64,000 nt of DNA from Ziziphus jujuba (GCF_031755915.1 NC_083389.1:14873001-14937000), one strand, 5' to 3'. Numbered from the stretch's first letter, positions 1-12,090 are shown. Numbers and translations are program-made. Notes: generated from the sequence alone by a model not told the origin.

Positions 1-538
1 ATTAGGAGGACGACGGGTGGTACACAGATATTTCGATATTCAATTAGCAGATTTTCATTCACTTTTCAATTTGTTTCTAGCTTAAACTTCTGTTTGTGTT
101 TGTGTGTGTGTTTTTATTTATTTATTTATGTTTGCAATTACAATATTGTCTAAATTAAAGTGGGGAGTGATTTTATCAAGTTCAGTCTGATCGAATATAA
201 AATTTACAAATGTATTTTCAGTGATTTTATTACTTGTTAAAGTTTATGAATACAAATTTAGGCTCTCTTTGGAATTAGAAAATGTTGGATTAAAAAAAAA
301 AAAAAAAAGGGGGAAGAAAGAAAAGAAAAAAAAAAAAATTGGGAGGAAAAGAACGTAAAATGTTCCCTCATGTTTTGATTACATGAGGAAATGTAGAAGG
401 AAAAGAAAATCGGATTTCAATTTGTTTCTAGTTTAAACTTAATGATCTTTTTTTCCTTTTTCTTTTTGGTTAAACTGTATTTAACTAAATTTTTTAATCT
501 AATGCAGCAACTTTCAATAGAAGTATCATAACAGAGAG

Positions 539-1961
539 CAGTGCCGAGTTCCAGGGTAAGGCCACGTGGCCTAAGCCCCAAATACCCGGTTGTCAAATAT
601 TGTATATATTATATATATATATATATATAGCTTTTACAATTTTCAAAAAAAAAATCCATTTTATGAACTATCCGTATACACAGATGGTCCGTATTTTAAT
701 ATTATTTTATTTATATATATATATATTTATAAAATTTTTATGGTGAGGACTGTTTGTATGAGCATTGCAGTATTAGTGATAATTTTTTATAATATTAATG
801 ACGGTTTTTTAGAAAATAATCATCAATACTATAAAAAACCGTCACCAATACTATGATCCATATGAAGACCGTCTATACCATAAACGGACTATATATATAT
901 ATATATGCATAAATACACACCAAGGCTGTGGCCTAAGGTCCTCAAATATCAGGTTCTCAAATACTGTATATATTTTATATATAATAGGTATATCTGTGTA
1001 TATATATATATATATATATATGCGCATTTGTTATAATAATAGATTATATCTTTTTTGTCCAAATATAGACCTACATCTTTAAAATATCAAAACAAAAAAA
1101 GAATATTAATCAACAATTAAGGTTAAAAACATAATTTTATAATTCACTCAAAATTTGAAATTAATTGATTTGTGGATTTAAAAAAAAAAAAATCTATAAT
1201 TGGAACATGATTAATTTAATATCTTTTGGAAAAGGTAAATATATAATTACATTAAAAAGATTATTATCCTATTTTTAGATTATATTTTTTTTTCCAATCT
1301 TCAGTATTAATTTTCTAATGTCAAAATATTCAATAATCATTGTTTTTCCTCCACATTCTTCATCTTTTCCAAACACTGCAAGACTATAACCATAAAATAT
1401 CACAATATCCACCAATTCTGTTATACTGTTCAAGTCAAATTTCAAAGTTATTTTCTATTATTTTTATTTATTTATTTATTTATTTAAGCAAAGAAGTAAG
1501 AAGACAAGGGGCCATTCTTACACCTAATTGTATGCTTTGTGCCTCTCTAACTCTCACAAACATATATTCTTGCTCTAGAAGGCTTTGTTTGTTCCCACAC
1601 AAAAAATTTAGATTCTATTGTTCTATAGCTTTTATATTGTCTTTACGTGTATGTTATTGTTTACTGTTAGTATTTGTTTGTTGTATTTGGTTTTACTTAT
1701 TATAATGTCTACTAGAAATTATCAATCTGGGTATGAAATTTTCTTCCTTTTTTTTTTAAAAAAGAAAAAAGAAAAATTAATTTTAAATAACTATTTCAAA
1801 TTTTCTTCTTTTTAAAAAAAATAATTAATTATTTTACTGTTTAGTGATATAAATTAATTATTATTATTATTTGTTTTGCAATATCTTATAAAATTTATTA
1901 AAAATTAAGGCCTCATTTTTTTCACTTGCCTTAGACCTCTTTTATGGTTGAGCAGGCCCTG
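539..1961. mobile_element. hAT-like non-autonomous DNA transposon (1,423 bp)
   Basis: The left end reads CAGTGCCGAGTTCCAGGG and the right end, read inward on the other strand, CAGGGCCTGCTCAACC, a short imperfect inverted repeat of hAT type. The flanking 8-mers are ACAGAGAG (531-538) and ACAGAAAA (1962-1969), six of eight matching. The paralogous copy at 10153-10160 carries a single ACAGAAAA with no insert, so the boundaries rest on an empty site as well as on the termini. A subterminal motif GTGGCCTAAG occurs twice (567 and 930 regions). There is no transposase ORF, so the element is non-autonomous. hAT assignment rests on 8-bp duplication and terminal bases. Confidence 0.85.
668..891. mobile_element. 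MITE-like nested inverted repeat inside the hAT element
   Basis: The outer arms pair imperfectly: TATCCGTATACACAGATGG on the left against the complement of the ACCGTCTATACCATAAACGG region on the right. An inner hairpin pairs 800-812 (GACGGTTTTTTAG) with 829-843 (CTATAAAAAACCGTC). The element carries no coding sequence and is flanked by (TA)n runs. It resembles the hairpins at 10.8, 28.2 and 45.8 kb in size and arm motifs. Confidence 0.6.
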
Positions 1962-2731
1962 ACAGAAAAGAAAATTATGCTAATGAAATACGTTCCTTCC
2001 AGAAATTGAAGAGATCTATTTTTGAATTATATTTTTGTTGCAATGTTTTCTATACACAATCTTCTTGATTCTTCACATTTTTGTATACATATAGATAGAT
2101 AGATAATTGATTAAACTGACACTAATCTATTTATACAGAGAAAGGAAAAGAGATGAAAGGCAACAAAATAATGAGTGGAATTATAAAAAAGAAGGAAAAT
2201 TTATTAGAAAAATTAGTGTGCTTATTAACTGTATCTATTATACCAAATAATAGATAGACACAAAAGTTAAAATTTATTCTACGTAATATAATATAAAAAT
2301 AATAATAAAAAGAAACAATTAGAGAAATTGAAGGAAAATAAAAATTTACAAAAACAAGCAAATTTTTTTTTTTTTTTTTTCCGTAATCGAGAAATCTTTC
2401 TCATCAAATTTGGGCCTAATCGGGCTATACTTTTGTGCTCAAATATGGGAAAGCCCACATTGTACAGTGATGAAAACAAACCCCCAAGTTTTTACGTTTC
2501 GCTTTGGGAGGAGAATTTTAGTATGGTAGTGAAAGAGGAAATTAGGAGGACGATGGTTGGTATACAGACATTTCGATATTCAATTAGCAGATTTTCATTC
2601 ACTTTTCAATTTGTTTCTAGCTTAAACTTCTGTTTGTGTGTGTGTTTTTATTTATTTATTTTTGTTTGCAATTACAATATTGTCTAAACTAAAGGAGAGA
2701 GGGATTTTATCAAGTCAAGCCTGGTCGAATT

Positions 2732-3240
2732 TGTTAGATATTTTATGGATCTAAATATACATAATAAATTCCATAAATCATAAATTACTAACCTCTAAAT
2801 GTAGCCATTGATAAATTATATCTTTAATCCTGTAAAATAGAAACAATGTAAAGTAGTGCCTATGGACACACTACTCTCAAACCACTCTCAGATCTCTGAA
2901 AACCCTAATCTCCAAAATACTGTATGGTATTCTTCATGTCTGCTTGCCCTAGACTTTTAAATAGTATCTGCAAGTCAGACTTATCCATTAATTTTGACAC
3001 ACATAAAATAATAATAATTTGATAATATAATTATACTAGGAAAAATATGGATAAGTCAATGGGCTTATAAAGAGAGTTGGTCCTCCAGTCCAATGGGCCA
3101 ACTGGAGTCTTATAGAGAGTGTGTGACCAAGGGCCCTACTACAAAATAATAAAATAAGCCAGTCCCATTAATGGTATAAATAGGCTCTGTAAGTGAGTAA
3201 TTGATTATGCTAAGTCCACAAATATTAATTTAATTCAACA
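2732..3240 (-). repeat. 3' LTR of the Copia element (left in window)
   Basis: A 509-bp repeat that starts TGTTAGATATTTTATGG and ends TTTAATTCAACA on the plus strand, giving TG...CA ends in either orientation. It matches 9312-9819 throughout, with about 18 differences including one single-base indel. The element is read on the minus strand, so this is its 3' LTR; the polypurine tract lies just inside at 3241-3251. Confidence 0.96.
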
Positions 3241-3251
3241 TTCTCCCACTT
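3241..3251 (-). other. Polypurine tract of the Copia element
   Basis: On the minus strand AAGTGGGAGAA directly precedes the LTR start TGTTGAATT. This is the expected position of the plus-strand primer tract used in reverse transcription. Confidence 0.85.
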
Positions 3252-3766
3252 GGACTGCATAATCATCATCATATAAACTTCAAATTCACTTACTAATGCC
3301 ATTTCATCCAAATATATAGTATACCGACAGGGCACAACAATATACTAGACTAGGCAGTAGAGATTCTCTCAGTAAATTTCCCAAAATATTATACCATTTC
3401 AACTGAGTACTTTGCATGCCATAAACTCAGTCTAGGTAGTAGAGATTTACCTAACCATGTGCAATCCCCCAACACACAAAACTATTTCATTCAAGCATAT
3501 TGCGTATCGACAGGATACAACAATATACCCAAACTAGGTAGTAGGGATTCACCATGGCACCTGTGGATTAACATACACATATACATAGACTAATAGTCTC
3601 AACAGGCCTGTAAATACAAGGAGCAATAATATGTGTTATAAATCATCTCATAAATAAATAATGATCCACATACATCAATGTATTAAAATATTCAAAGAAA
3701 TAAATAATACTCAACATGGATATTACTACAGAAGACATAACAAACTCCCACTGACCCACAGCAGTC

Positions 3767-6700
3767 TTAACTGCCTAACAATCCCATACGGAACACATGC
3801 TCCTCAAATATGCCTACCGATAAAGCCTTGGTCAGTGGATTTGCCACCATGCTATAAGTCGGCGTGTGAACAACAGTAATGAGACCTTCTTCAACTTTCT
3901 CCTTTACCACAAAATATTTCACATCAATGTACTTCGCACCAGGAGTACCTTTTAAATTATTGGAGAAAGACACCGCTGCAGTATTATCACAATACATCAT
4001 AATAGGCCTCTCAATGGAGTCAACTACTCCTAAATCATGGATAAAATTCCGTAGCCAAACTGCATGACAGGTAGCCTCATAACACGTCACATATTCTGCC
4101 TCCATAGTAGAGGATGCTGTCACTGACTGCTTGGCTCTCCGCCAAAACACAGCACCTCCTGCCATGATAAATATATAACCAGTGGTAGATTTCTTATCAT
4201 CTACACAACCTTTATAGTCTGCATCACTATAGCCCACTACTTCAAGAGAGTTGGTGCGATGATATGTCAACATATGATCTTTAGTACCCTGAAGATAGCT
4301 GAAAACCTTTTTAACTGCTTGGTAATGAATAGGACCGGGATTGCTCATAAATCTACCAAGCACACCCACAGCAAAAGCTATATCAGGCCGTGTACAAACT
4401 TGAGCATACATCAAACTACCCGCTACTGAAGAATAGCGAACATTCTTCATTGCCATCCTTTCTCTATCATTCTTGGGACACTGATCTTTAGAAAACTTTT
4501 CACCTTTTGTAACAGGTACACTTTCAGGAGAACAATTATGCATATCAAATCTCTTAAGAATTCTATCAATATAAGCTCTTTGATACAATTGCAACACATA
4601 ATTAGTCCTATCTCGAACAATCTTGATGCCCAAAACAAAAGAAGCCTCACCAAGATCTTTCATATCAAAATGGTTGTACAACATTTGCTTTGTCTCAGCT
4701 AATAGGTCAATGTCATTAGTAGCCAAAAGTATGTCATCAACATACAACACCAGAAATATAAAACTGCTCCCACTGACCTTCATATATATGCATCTATCAA
4801 CAACATTCTCCTTAAAGCCATTTTTGGTGACAACCTCATCAAACTTAAGATACCATTGTCTTGAAGCTTGCTTAAGACTATAAATAGATTTCTTAAGCTT
4901 ACAAACCAAATTACCATTCCCTGTTTGTTCGAAACCAACTGGTTGAACCATATATACATCCTCATATAAATCACCATTCAGAAAAGCAGTCTTGACATCC
5001 ATCTGATGCAACTCCAGGTCATAATGCGCCACAATCGCCATAATGATTCTAAAAGAATCCTTTGTGGATACAGGAGAGAAAGTCTCTACATAATCAATTT
5101 CTTCCTTCTGGCTAAACCCTTTAGCTACAAGTCTAGCCTTATACTTCTCCACTTGACCATTGGAGTCCTTTTTAGTCTTAAAGACCCATTTGCACCCAAC
5201 AGGCTTGTTACCCTCTGGTAACTCAACCAAATCCCAAACTCCATTTGATGCCATGGATTTCATTTCATCTTCCATTGCATCCAACCAAAAATTTGAATTT
5301 GAACTGTTTATGACCTCCTCATAAGTGACTGGATTTGAATCATCACTTATGTCAAACTCATGCTCCTGCAAATAAACCTCATAGTCATCAGGAATAGCTG
5401 ATCTCCTAGTTCTTTGTGACCTCCTCAAAGGTACATCAGCATCTGCAATAGCTGGAATATCCTGCTCTTCAACAATAAGTTCATTCTGACCAACTACTGG
5501 TTCATCAACTACTGAATCAACAATATCTCCATCAGGAACAATTATACTGGGAATGAAAACACTTTTTTCTCTAAATTAAGGCCCCTTGTTCCATTATTAT
5601 CATCAAATCCAAAATCATCTTCAAAATAAATGGCCCTGTCTGATTCCACGATCTTGGTGGTGTGAGAAGGACAAAAGAATCTTGAACCCCTAGATCCTAT
5701 ACAATAGCCAACAAAATATCCACTAATGGTTTTAGGATCCAACTTCTTAATTTGGGGATTATAAATCCTTACTTCAGCTTTGCAACCCCATATTCGAAAA
5801 TGGTACAAATTAGGCTTTCTTCCTGACCACAACTCAAAAGGTATCTTAGGAACGGACTTACTTGGAACTTGATTCAAAATATAAGCCGCTGTCCTTAAAG
5901 CCTCTCCCCACAAATAATCTGGCAACCTAGAATTTGCCAACATAGACTGCACCATATCCAACAAAGTTCTATTCCTTCTCTCAGTTATGCCATTTTGCTG
6001 AGGTGTACCAGGCATCGTATATTGCGCATCAATGCCACACTCACGCAAATAAATAGCAAAAGGCCGTGGGTTCCTTCCAGTCTCATCATATCTACCATAA
6101 ACCTCACCACCTCTATCAGACCTTATAGCTTTATTTTCTTATTCTTTTGAAGCTTCATCTTTACCTTAAACTCTTTAAAGGCAACTAAAGAATCTGACTT
6201 CTCACGAATAAGCTTAACATGTCCATAACGAGAGTAATCATCAATGAAGGTAATAAAATATCTATAACCACCCAAAGCAGTTGGTGTAAAAGGTCCACAT
6301 ATGTCAGTGTGGATTAACTCCAAAACATCTCCACACCTAGCTAACTTATCCTTTCTTACCTTAGCAGTTAACTTCCCTTTCACACATTCAACACAAGTCA
6401 ACAGATCAGAGAAATCAAGATTAGGAGGTATCCCATCCTTCACTAACCTTTCCATTCTGTGCCTAGAAATATGTCCCAAACGTTTATGCCATAACATTGA
6501 GAAATTGTCATTAACTCTTGGGCGTTTGGAAGCAACAATAGGAGCAACAACAGAATTAACAGAGAAATTGAGACCATTATTAAATAAATCAAGCTTATAT
6601 AAATTGCCACATAAAGTTCCAAGACCAACAACTTTACCATCCTTAAATAATTCAACTTTGTTATTTCCAAACAAAAAACTATAACTTTGACTATCCAAAA

Positions 6701-7838
6701 CAGAAATAGATAACAAGTTTATTCTTATTGAAGGTACATAAGAAACTTCTTGCAACTCCAAAGCATATCCAGTGGCAAGCTTCAACTTGATTGTTCCCAC
6801 AATGTCCACCTTCACTCTTGAGCTATCTCCCATATAAACATGCTGCTCAAGATTGGTTGGGCCCCTTCGGCTTATCATTCCCTGCAATGAATTAGTAACA
6901 TGAATTGTTGCTCCGGTATCTAACCACCAAGAATTCATAGGCACATCGATAATATTGGTCTCAATCATTAAAATATTACCTTTCTTCTCTTGCTTTCCCT
7001 TTAAGGTCCAATAGTCTATCTTCTTGTGCCCAACTTTATTGCAGTATCCACACCTTCCATTGAAGTACTCTTTCCTTTCTCTAATCTGAAAACCACCATC
7101 CCTCGGCCCTTTAGGCTTCATACCAGAAAACTTCTTCCTATTGGGGTTAAAACCCTGCCCAGGCTTGAAACCTTGTCCTGGCTTGAATCCTTGTCTGTTC
7201 TTTTGGAAAAACTTCGTGGACTTATCTACCTGATGTGAAACCATAGCAACAGACCTAGACTTACTTAATTTAATATCATCCTCTTCCTTGACAAGGATAG
7301 CAGTCAATTCCTCCAAGCTACAACCTTCTTTCTTAGTATTCAAACTCGACCTTATATTATCAAACTGTGATGGAAGACTCCTCATTATCGAATAGGTCAA
7401 GAACTCCTCTCCAATGTCCATCTTAAGATCCTTCAGCTTATTATAATAGGAGGAAAGTAGCATAATATGGTCCCTTACTCCTTTAATACCATCATACTTG
7501 GTATTATTCAATAGGTCCAAATAATGATGCTTCTCATTCATATCAAACTTGATAAACTTCTTTCCTATCTGCTCAAGAAGTCCATTTGCAGTATCCACTA
7601 TAGGAATACTAGCATATATGGCCTCATCCATGTAATTCTCCATCATCATCATACAGCACTTATTAGAGTGCTTCCAATCCTCATAAAGTTTCTTAGCTGC
7701 TGCAGTACTCTCATCAGTCGGTATCTCTGGTGGATCTATCTCCAAAGCCAAATCCAATTTCATAAAGGTCAAATTCATAATTAAGATTTTCTTCCATTTC
7801 TGATAATTTGTCCCATCCAATTTCATCATGGCAGTCAT
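3767..7838 (-). pseudogene. Copia gag-pol polyprotein, frameshifted
   Basis: It reads right to left in three pieces. Piece 1 (from the ATG at 7838 to 6123) has gag with a zinc knuckle, protease with WWLDTGAT, the GAG-pre-integrase HHCC region (LWHKRLGH ... CVECVKGK) and the start of the integrase core (HTDICGP, FIDDYSRY). A one-base loss near 6128 shifts the frame. Piece 2 (to 5542) completes the core with [15 protein letters not shown] second shift near 5565 leads to piece 3, with reverse transcriptase (FLVLYVDDILLA) and RNase H (YSDADYKG, STMEAEYV), stopping at 3767. The zinc knuckle reads CGYCNKVGHKKIDY, with Tyr where the last Cys of CX2CX4HX4C should be. The two shifts and this loss indicate a non-functional polyprotein. 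Confidence 0.93.
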
Positions 7839-9297
7839 GGGCAGAAGGTTTGGGGTGCTACTAGCTGTAAAAATAGTAAACAATAAGACATTCAAAAAAT
7901 TTAAGACAATTCAATTACTATTCTCCAGCCCCTCAACACAAAAACACAAACATAAATATCGCTTAGGGTCTTTGTAGCACTAAAGATACCCTTACGTGGG
8001 CCAGGGACAGTCAACCAAATAACCACTATCAAATGCATTGAACTGAATCACCGACAGGGCAACTTCGAACCCGCAATACATGGCATTTAATTAACTTCCA
8101 TTGCCATTCTAGACGTTATACAAAGCGACTAAAACTACCGACAGGGTAGCCTAGTTACCCGTATAGACCCTGGCTAATAAGTGGGAGATAATTAACAAAT
8201 TGACAATTTCATGATATAGGTAAAGAAAAGATAACCCATCCACTATGCCAACACACATTACATTGGTACACATAATGCAGACAAAATAAGTCTCACGATA
8301 GGTGAGTACCTAAAATCCCACACTACTATGCCAACTAGGAACAAAGCCTCTTTGGGTAAGCTCACACAATCCAATTTTCCAATCATAAATATTTAATTTA
8401 ATTTAATAAAATTGGAATGTGATAATTAAACAAATAAATAAACAATAAATAAATAAATTGAACAATTGAGTCACTAAATTAATTAATAAATAACCAACAA
8501 ATAAATCAATAAAAAAAAAGTTATTATTATTTTTTTGCCTGCTGACGTCATCTGCTGACGTCGGCAAACGACGTGTCGTGCTGACGTCAGCAGATGACAT
8601 CAGCAGTCAGCCCAAACGGCACGTCGTTCGGGCCTTCTTCCTCAGCTAGCCGGGTCGGGCTGATGCGATTCCAAACTGTACGGGTCCCGCGACCCGACTT
8701 CTTACCCGAATCTATCTCGCCGTTCCGGATTCCGTTTCCGGCGATACTGGCGACGATAGTTTCGTCTTCCCTTGGGCAACGTTTCCCACAAATCAATTTG
8801 ATTCAAAATCAACCCAAAATAAACATCCAAGCAAGGTTTATATTCGGCCATGGAAGTTTCAAAATCAACAGTTTTTACAAGGTTTTGAACAAAATTGATT
8901 AATCTAAACTGCTACATGCAATTAATAAATTCCAATAAAACATAGCCCAGTTTTCAAACAGCATCAATAACCATTATTTGGATTTTAAGGATTTGTTTTT
9001 TTTTTTTTTTTTAATGAATAAATAGCAATCGGGTTATATATATATATATAGATATTCATACATAATCGAAAGTATTATCACATAGATTCCAGCAAATATA
9101 TAAACATCACAAACACAATCGGGCATGAATCTTATATATATTCACAAGATATGTAATTTTGATTCTCTTAATCTACACATGTATTCGAATCGGAGAAGAA
9201 GGAAAAATAAACAAAAAACATGTATAGATTATTCAATGGCAGAACATACAGTAATAATCCGAATAATCACATGAAATTTATTATACATATTAACCAT
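7839..9297 (-). other. Copia 5' leader between primer-binding site and gag
   Basis: This 1.46-kb untranslated leader carries no recognisable ORF; short open frames at 8587-8796 and 8594-8902 match nothing I know. It is AT-rich except for a GC-rich block at 8535-8760. That block holds an almost perfect 27-bp inverted repeat (8540-8566 with 8579-8605) built from TGACGTCA/TGACGTC boxes, plus a second pair, AACGACGTG (8567-8575) and CACGTCGTT (8621-8629). The leader could fold strongly as RNA or bind bZIP/TGA-type factors as DNA; both are inference. Confidence 0.7.
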
Positions 9298-9309
9298 GCT
9301 CTGATACCA
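9298..9309 (-). other. Primer-binding site (initiator tRNA-Met)
   Basis: The minus strand reads TGGTATCAGAGC two bases inside the 5' LTR. This is the standard plant Copia PBS, complementary to the 3' end of initiator methionine tRNA. Confidence 0.93.
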
Positions 9310-9311
9310 AT

Positions 9312-9819
9312 TGTTAGATATTTTATGGATCTAAATATACATAATAAATTCCATAAATCATAAATTACTAACCTCCAAATGCAGCTTTTGATAAATTAGA
9401 TCTTTAATCCTGCAAAATAGAAACAATGTAAGTAGTGCCTATGGACACACTACTCTCAAACCACTCTCAGATTTCTGAAAACCCTAATCTCCAAAATACT
9501 ATATGGTATTCTTCATGTCTGCTTGCCCTAGACCTTTAAATAGTCTCTGCAAATCAGACTTATCCATTAATTTTGACACACATAAAATAATAATAATTTG
9601 ATAATATAATTATACTAGGAAAAATATGGATAAGTCAATGGACTTATAAAGAGAGTTGGTCCTCCAGTCCAATGGGCCAACTGGAGTCTTATAGAGAGTG
9701 TGTGACGAAGGGCCCTACTACAAAATAATAAAATAAGCCAGTCCCATTAATGACATAAATAGGCCCTGTAAGTGAGTAATTGATTATGCCAAGTCCACAA
9801 ATATTAATTTAATTCAACA
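9312..9819 (-). repeat. 5' LTR of the Copia element (right in window)
   Basis: A 508-bp repeat nearly identical to 2732-3240. It is followed by the second copy of the GAATT target duplication (9820-9824) and then by the rest of the interrupted host repeat. Confidence 0.96.
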
Positions 9820-10312
9820 GAATTTAGAGTTTGAAAATGTATCCTCAGTGGTTTTATTATTTGGCAAAGCCTATGAATACAAATTTAGGCTCTCTTTGGA
9901 GTTAGAAAAAGTTGGATTAAAAAAAAGTGGGGGGAAAAAGAAAAAAAAGAAAAAATGGGAGGAAAAAAACATAAAATGTTTTCTCATGTGTTTGATTAGA
10001 TGTGGAAATGTAAAAGGAAAATAAAATTGGGTTTCAATTTGTTTCTAGTTTAAACTTAATTGTTTTTTTTTCCCTTTTTTTTTTTTTTGGGTTATAATGT
10101 ATTAAACTGAATTTTTTAATCTAATGCAGCAGCTTTCAATAGAAGTATCGTAACAGAAAAGAAAATTATGCTAATATAATATGTTCCTTTCAGAAATTGA
10201 AGAGATCTATTTTGAATTTTATTTTTGTTGTAATGTTTTTTCTAGACACAAATCTTTTTAATTCTTCACATTTTTGTATATATAGATAGGTAATCGATTG
10301 AACTGACACTAA

Positions 10313-11615
10313 CTTTCTTCACATTTTCATAGGTTCAATTAATTATAGGTAAAAAAAGAAAAAAAAAATAATTATATATTATTACAATGAACATAATTTT
10401 TTTTTTTCGGAGAGATTTATATAAATAATTAATTTCTTATCCTAACTAATATTTGCAACGCTTGAGCAACAAAGGGGTGTGAGAGTTTGTTAATTATATT
10501 ATTATTTTTTGGTGAAAATATGTGTGTAATATAAAATGTAATGCCAAGCAACTGGTTTATGGCAGCTAGTTTCGTACTACTTGTTAAGGAAAGAAATCAA
10601 GAAATTAATACCAATTGCTTCACATAATTATGGGATCTGTCTTTTGTAAAGACCTATAAGAGAGCTATTGTACCAACATTTATCTAGCATCTCAAATTAG
10701 TGTATGCATTTCTTATTCTCTTTTATTTTCCTTTTCTAAAACTTTTACACTATTATGTCTAGTTTTGTTCTAGCTCAATCACTATTTAATTAGTTAAATT
10801 TTCTTCGATATAAATACGTAGGGTACTTCTATGATGCAGTCCGTCCTTATAGACCCATATCAAAAGCTAATGTTTTTTAAAAAAAATGTCGATTTTGTTC
10901 TGATTTTTTTTTAAAAACAATGACTTTGGTGTGATCTGCATGCCGATGGTCAGTATTGTTGCCTCACCCTATATATATGTATATATATATATATAAATCT
11001 CTCTATTATGTTATTATGTATATTCCTAGAACCAAAAATATTATATCATTTCATAGAAGAAAACAAAGCTATACATTCATTGGGCAGTTATAAAATTCAA
11101 TGCTACAGAAGCTAGCTAGATTGCGAGGGCCATTAATTTCCAAACCGTGCTATATATATATATATATATATATCAATTTTGATCTATTGAGGACATGCTT
11201 CTGAACATGCTTCCAGTTTTGGATGAGAATTGTACCACATGGCAAATGATAATAATTGTCACTTCAATTTTTTTAGTTTTTAATTCAAATTTGTCAATTG
11301 AATTAGTATGATTCTAATTACTGTGTCTACGTCGATCATGCAATTTCTAACATACATAAACTGAATTAGATGTGAACCAAAAAGCACTCTTCATATATAT
11401 TTATATGCATACAGAAAAAAATGGAGATTAGCCGGATCCACTAAGGCATGAAATATGTACATAAGCAGATCGTGATTGTGTGATACTCATAAATACGAAA
11501 GAATAAAATGGAAAAAAAATTTAAAAAAAGAAAAGAAAAGAAAAGAAAAGAAAATAGAAATACTTGTATATAAAATAAATTAAAGAAGCTTGTTTATATA
11601 TATATATATATATAA
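10313..11615. other. Intergenic, no gene seen
   Basis: AT-rich sequence with (TA)n runs near 10975-10996 and 11153-11172 and an AAAAG repeat at 11527-11551. It contains one MITE-like hairpin at 10818-10971, listed separately. No ORF with family resemblance was seen on either strand. Confidence 0.6.
10818..10971. mobile_element. MITE-like hairpin element
   Basis: The left arm (TGCAGTCCGTCC ... CCATATCAAAAGCTAATG, then a T/A tract) pairs with the complement of the right arm (CAATGACTTTGGTGTG ... CATGCCGATGGTCAG). The middle is TTTTTTAAAAAAAATG. It has no coding content. The arms resemble those at 28,226-28,386. Confidence 0.6.
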
Positions 11616-11978
11616 TCAGTAGTCCCGCAAGAGGTCATCCATGGTAGGCATGTTTCTAAGCAATTTGTCGAAGTCCTTAAAGGAGATATCTCTTTCCAAA
11701 ACACCTCTATTCCCTGCAACAGATTCTACACTCTGGTGTGTGGACCTCTGTGCTTCTTGATGATCAGGATTACGATTACGGTCACGACGATGATGACGAC
11801 GAGAGGCTGAAGAGGAATCAAGATCATCTTTACCGGTGAGCTTCTGCACAACGGATTTAAAGCTCACAGCATCAGTTTCTACATACTCAGTATTGATGAT
11901 CACAACCCTAGGAGCAGCCACCTTATGACCACCATCATCTCTCATCATCATCATCTTCTGCTTCTGCCCACCTGACAT
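11616..11978 (-). CDS. VQ-motif-containing protein (120 aa)
   Basis: VQ proteins are small plant nuclear cofactors that bind WRKY transcription factors, and sometimes MAP kinases, and tune defence and stress transcription. The single-exon frame starts at the ATG at 11978 (MSGGQKQK) and stops at 11616. The core motif FKSVVQKLTG is at residues 40-49 and fits FxxxVQxLTG exactly, preceded by VVIINTEYVETDA, as in the short VQ1/VQ10-like subgroup. A basic stretch RRHHRRDRNR (about residues 60-69) could act in nuclear import. The acidic tail ends MDDLLRDY. Length and lack of introns are normal for the family. A TATA-like TATATAAAC (minus) at 12091-12099 gives a short 5' UTR, and several W-box cores lie upstream. 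The exact subfamily member is not certain. Confidence 0.92.
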   Translation of the reverse strand: MSGGQKQKMMMMRDDGGHKVAAPRVVIINTEYVETDAVSFKSVVQKLTGKDDLDSSSASRRHHRRDRNRNPDHQEAQRSTHQSVESVAGNRGVLERDISFKDFDKLLRNMPTMDDLLRDY

Positions 11979-12090
11979 AATCAAATCGATTGATCTTCTT
12001 CTGCTATCTCTGCTTCAGAGCTAATATCCGTTTCGATCCCGATGAGATTATAAATTATGTGGGATATTTGTTTTGTTTGTTTAGGGTTGT

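Larger units (their letters stand above)
1..2126. repeat. Copy 1 of a ~0.7-kb duplicated segment, split by a hAT-like insertion
   Basis: Bases 1-538 plus 1962-2126 align with 2541-2731 plus 9820-10312. They share blocks such as TTTCGATATTCAATTAGCAG (41ff region and 2571ff) and GAAGAGATCTATTT (2008 and 10200 regions). The copies differ by scattered substitutions and by poly-A length. Copy 1 is interrupted at 539-1961 by a transposon absent from copy 2, and copy 2 is interrupted by the Copia element absent here. Bases 2127-2540 lie between the copies and have no partner in the window. No gene is recognised in the repeat. Its left edge may lie outside the window, so its full length is unknown. 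Confidence 0.85.
2732..9819 (-). mobile_element. Ty1/Copia-type LTR retrotransposon, near full length (7,088 bp)
   Basis: Two LTRs (2732-3240 and 9312-9819) flank a minus-strand gag-pol region. A perfect 5-bp target duplication GAATT sits at 2727-2731 and 9820-9824. The primer-binding site, read on the minus strand, is TGGTATCAGAGC next to the right LTR (9298-9309), complementary to initiator tRNA-Met as in many plant Copia elements. The polypurine tract AAGTGGGAGAA abuts the left LTR (3241-3251). The domain order gag, protease, integrase, reverse transcriptase, RNase H is the Copia order. I count about 18 differences between the LTRs over ~509 bp, so the insertion is not brand new. The coding region has two frame breaks and is probably dead. 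Confidence 0.97.
2541..10312. repeat. Copy 2 of the duplicated segment, split by the Copia element
   Basis: Bases 2541-2731 and 9820-10312 are the second copy of the segment at 1-2126. The join across the Copia insertion at GAATT is exact. Here the hAT target site (10153-10160) is unoccupied. The match ends near AACTGACACTAA (10302-10312). Confidence 0.85.

Noticed and set aside
3661..3879. Plus-strand frames across the Copia element
   Set aside because: Antisense to the gag-pol reading frames and without domains.
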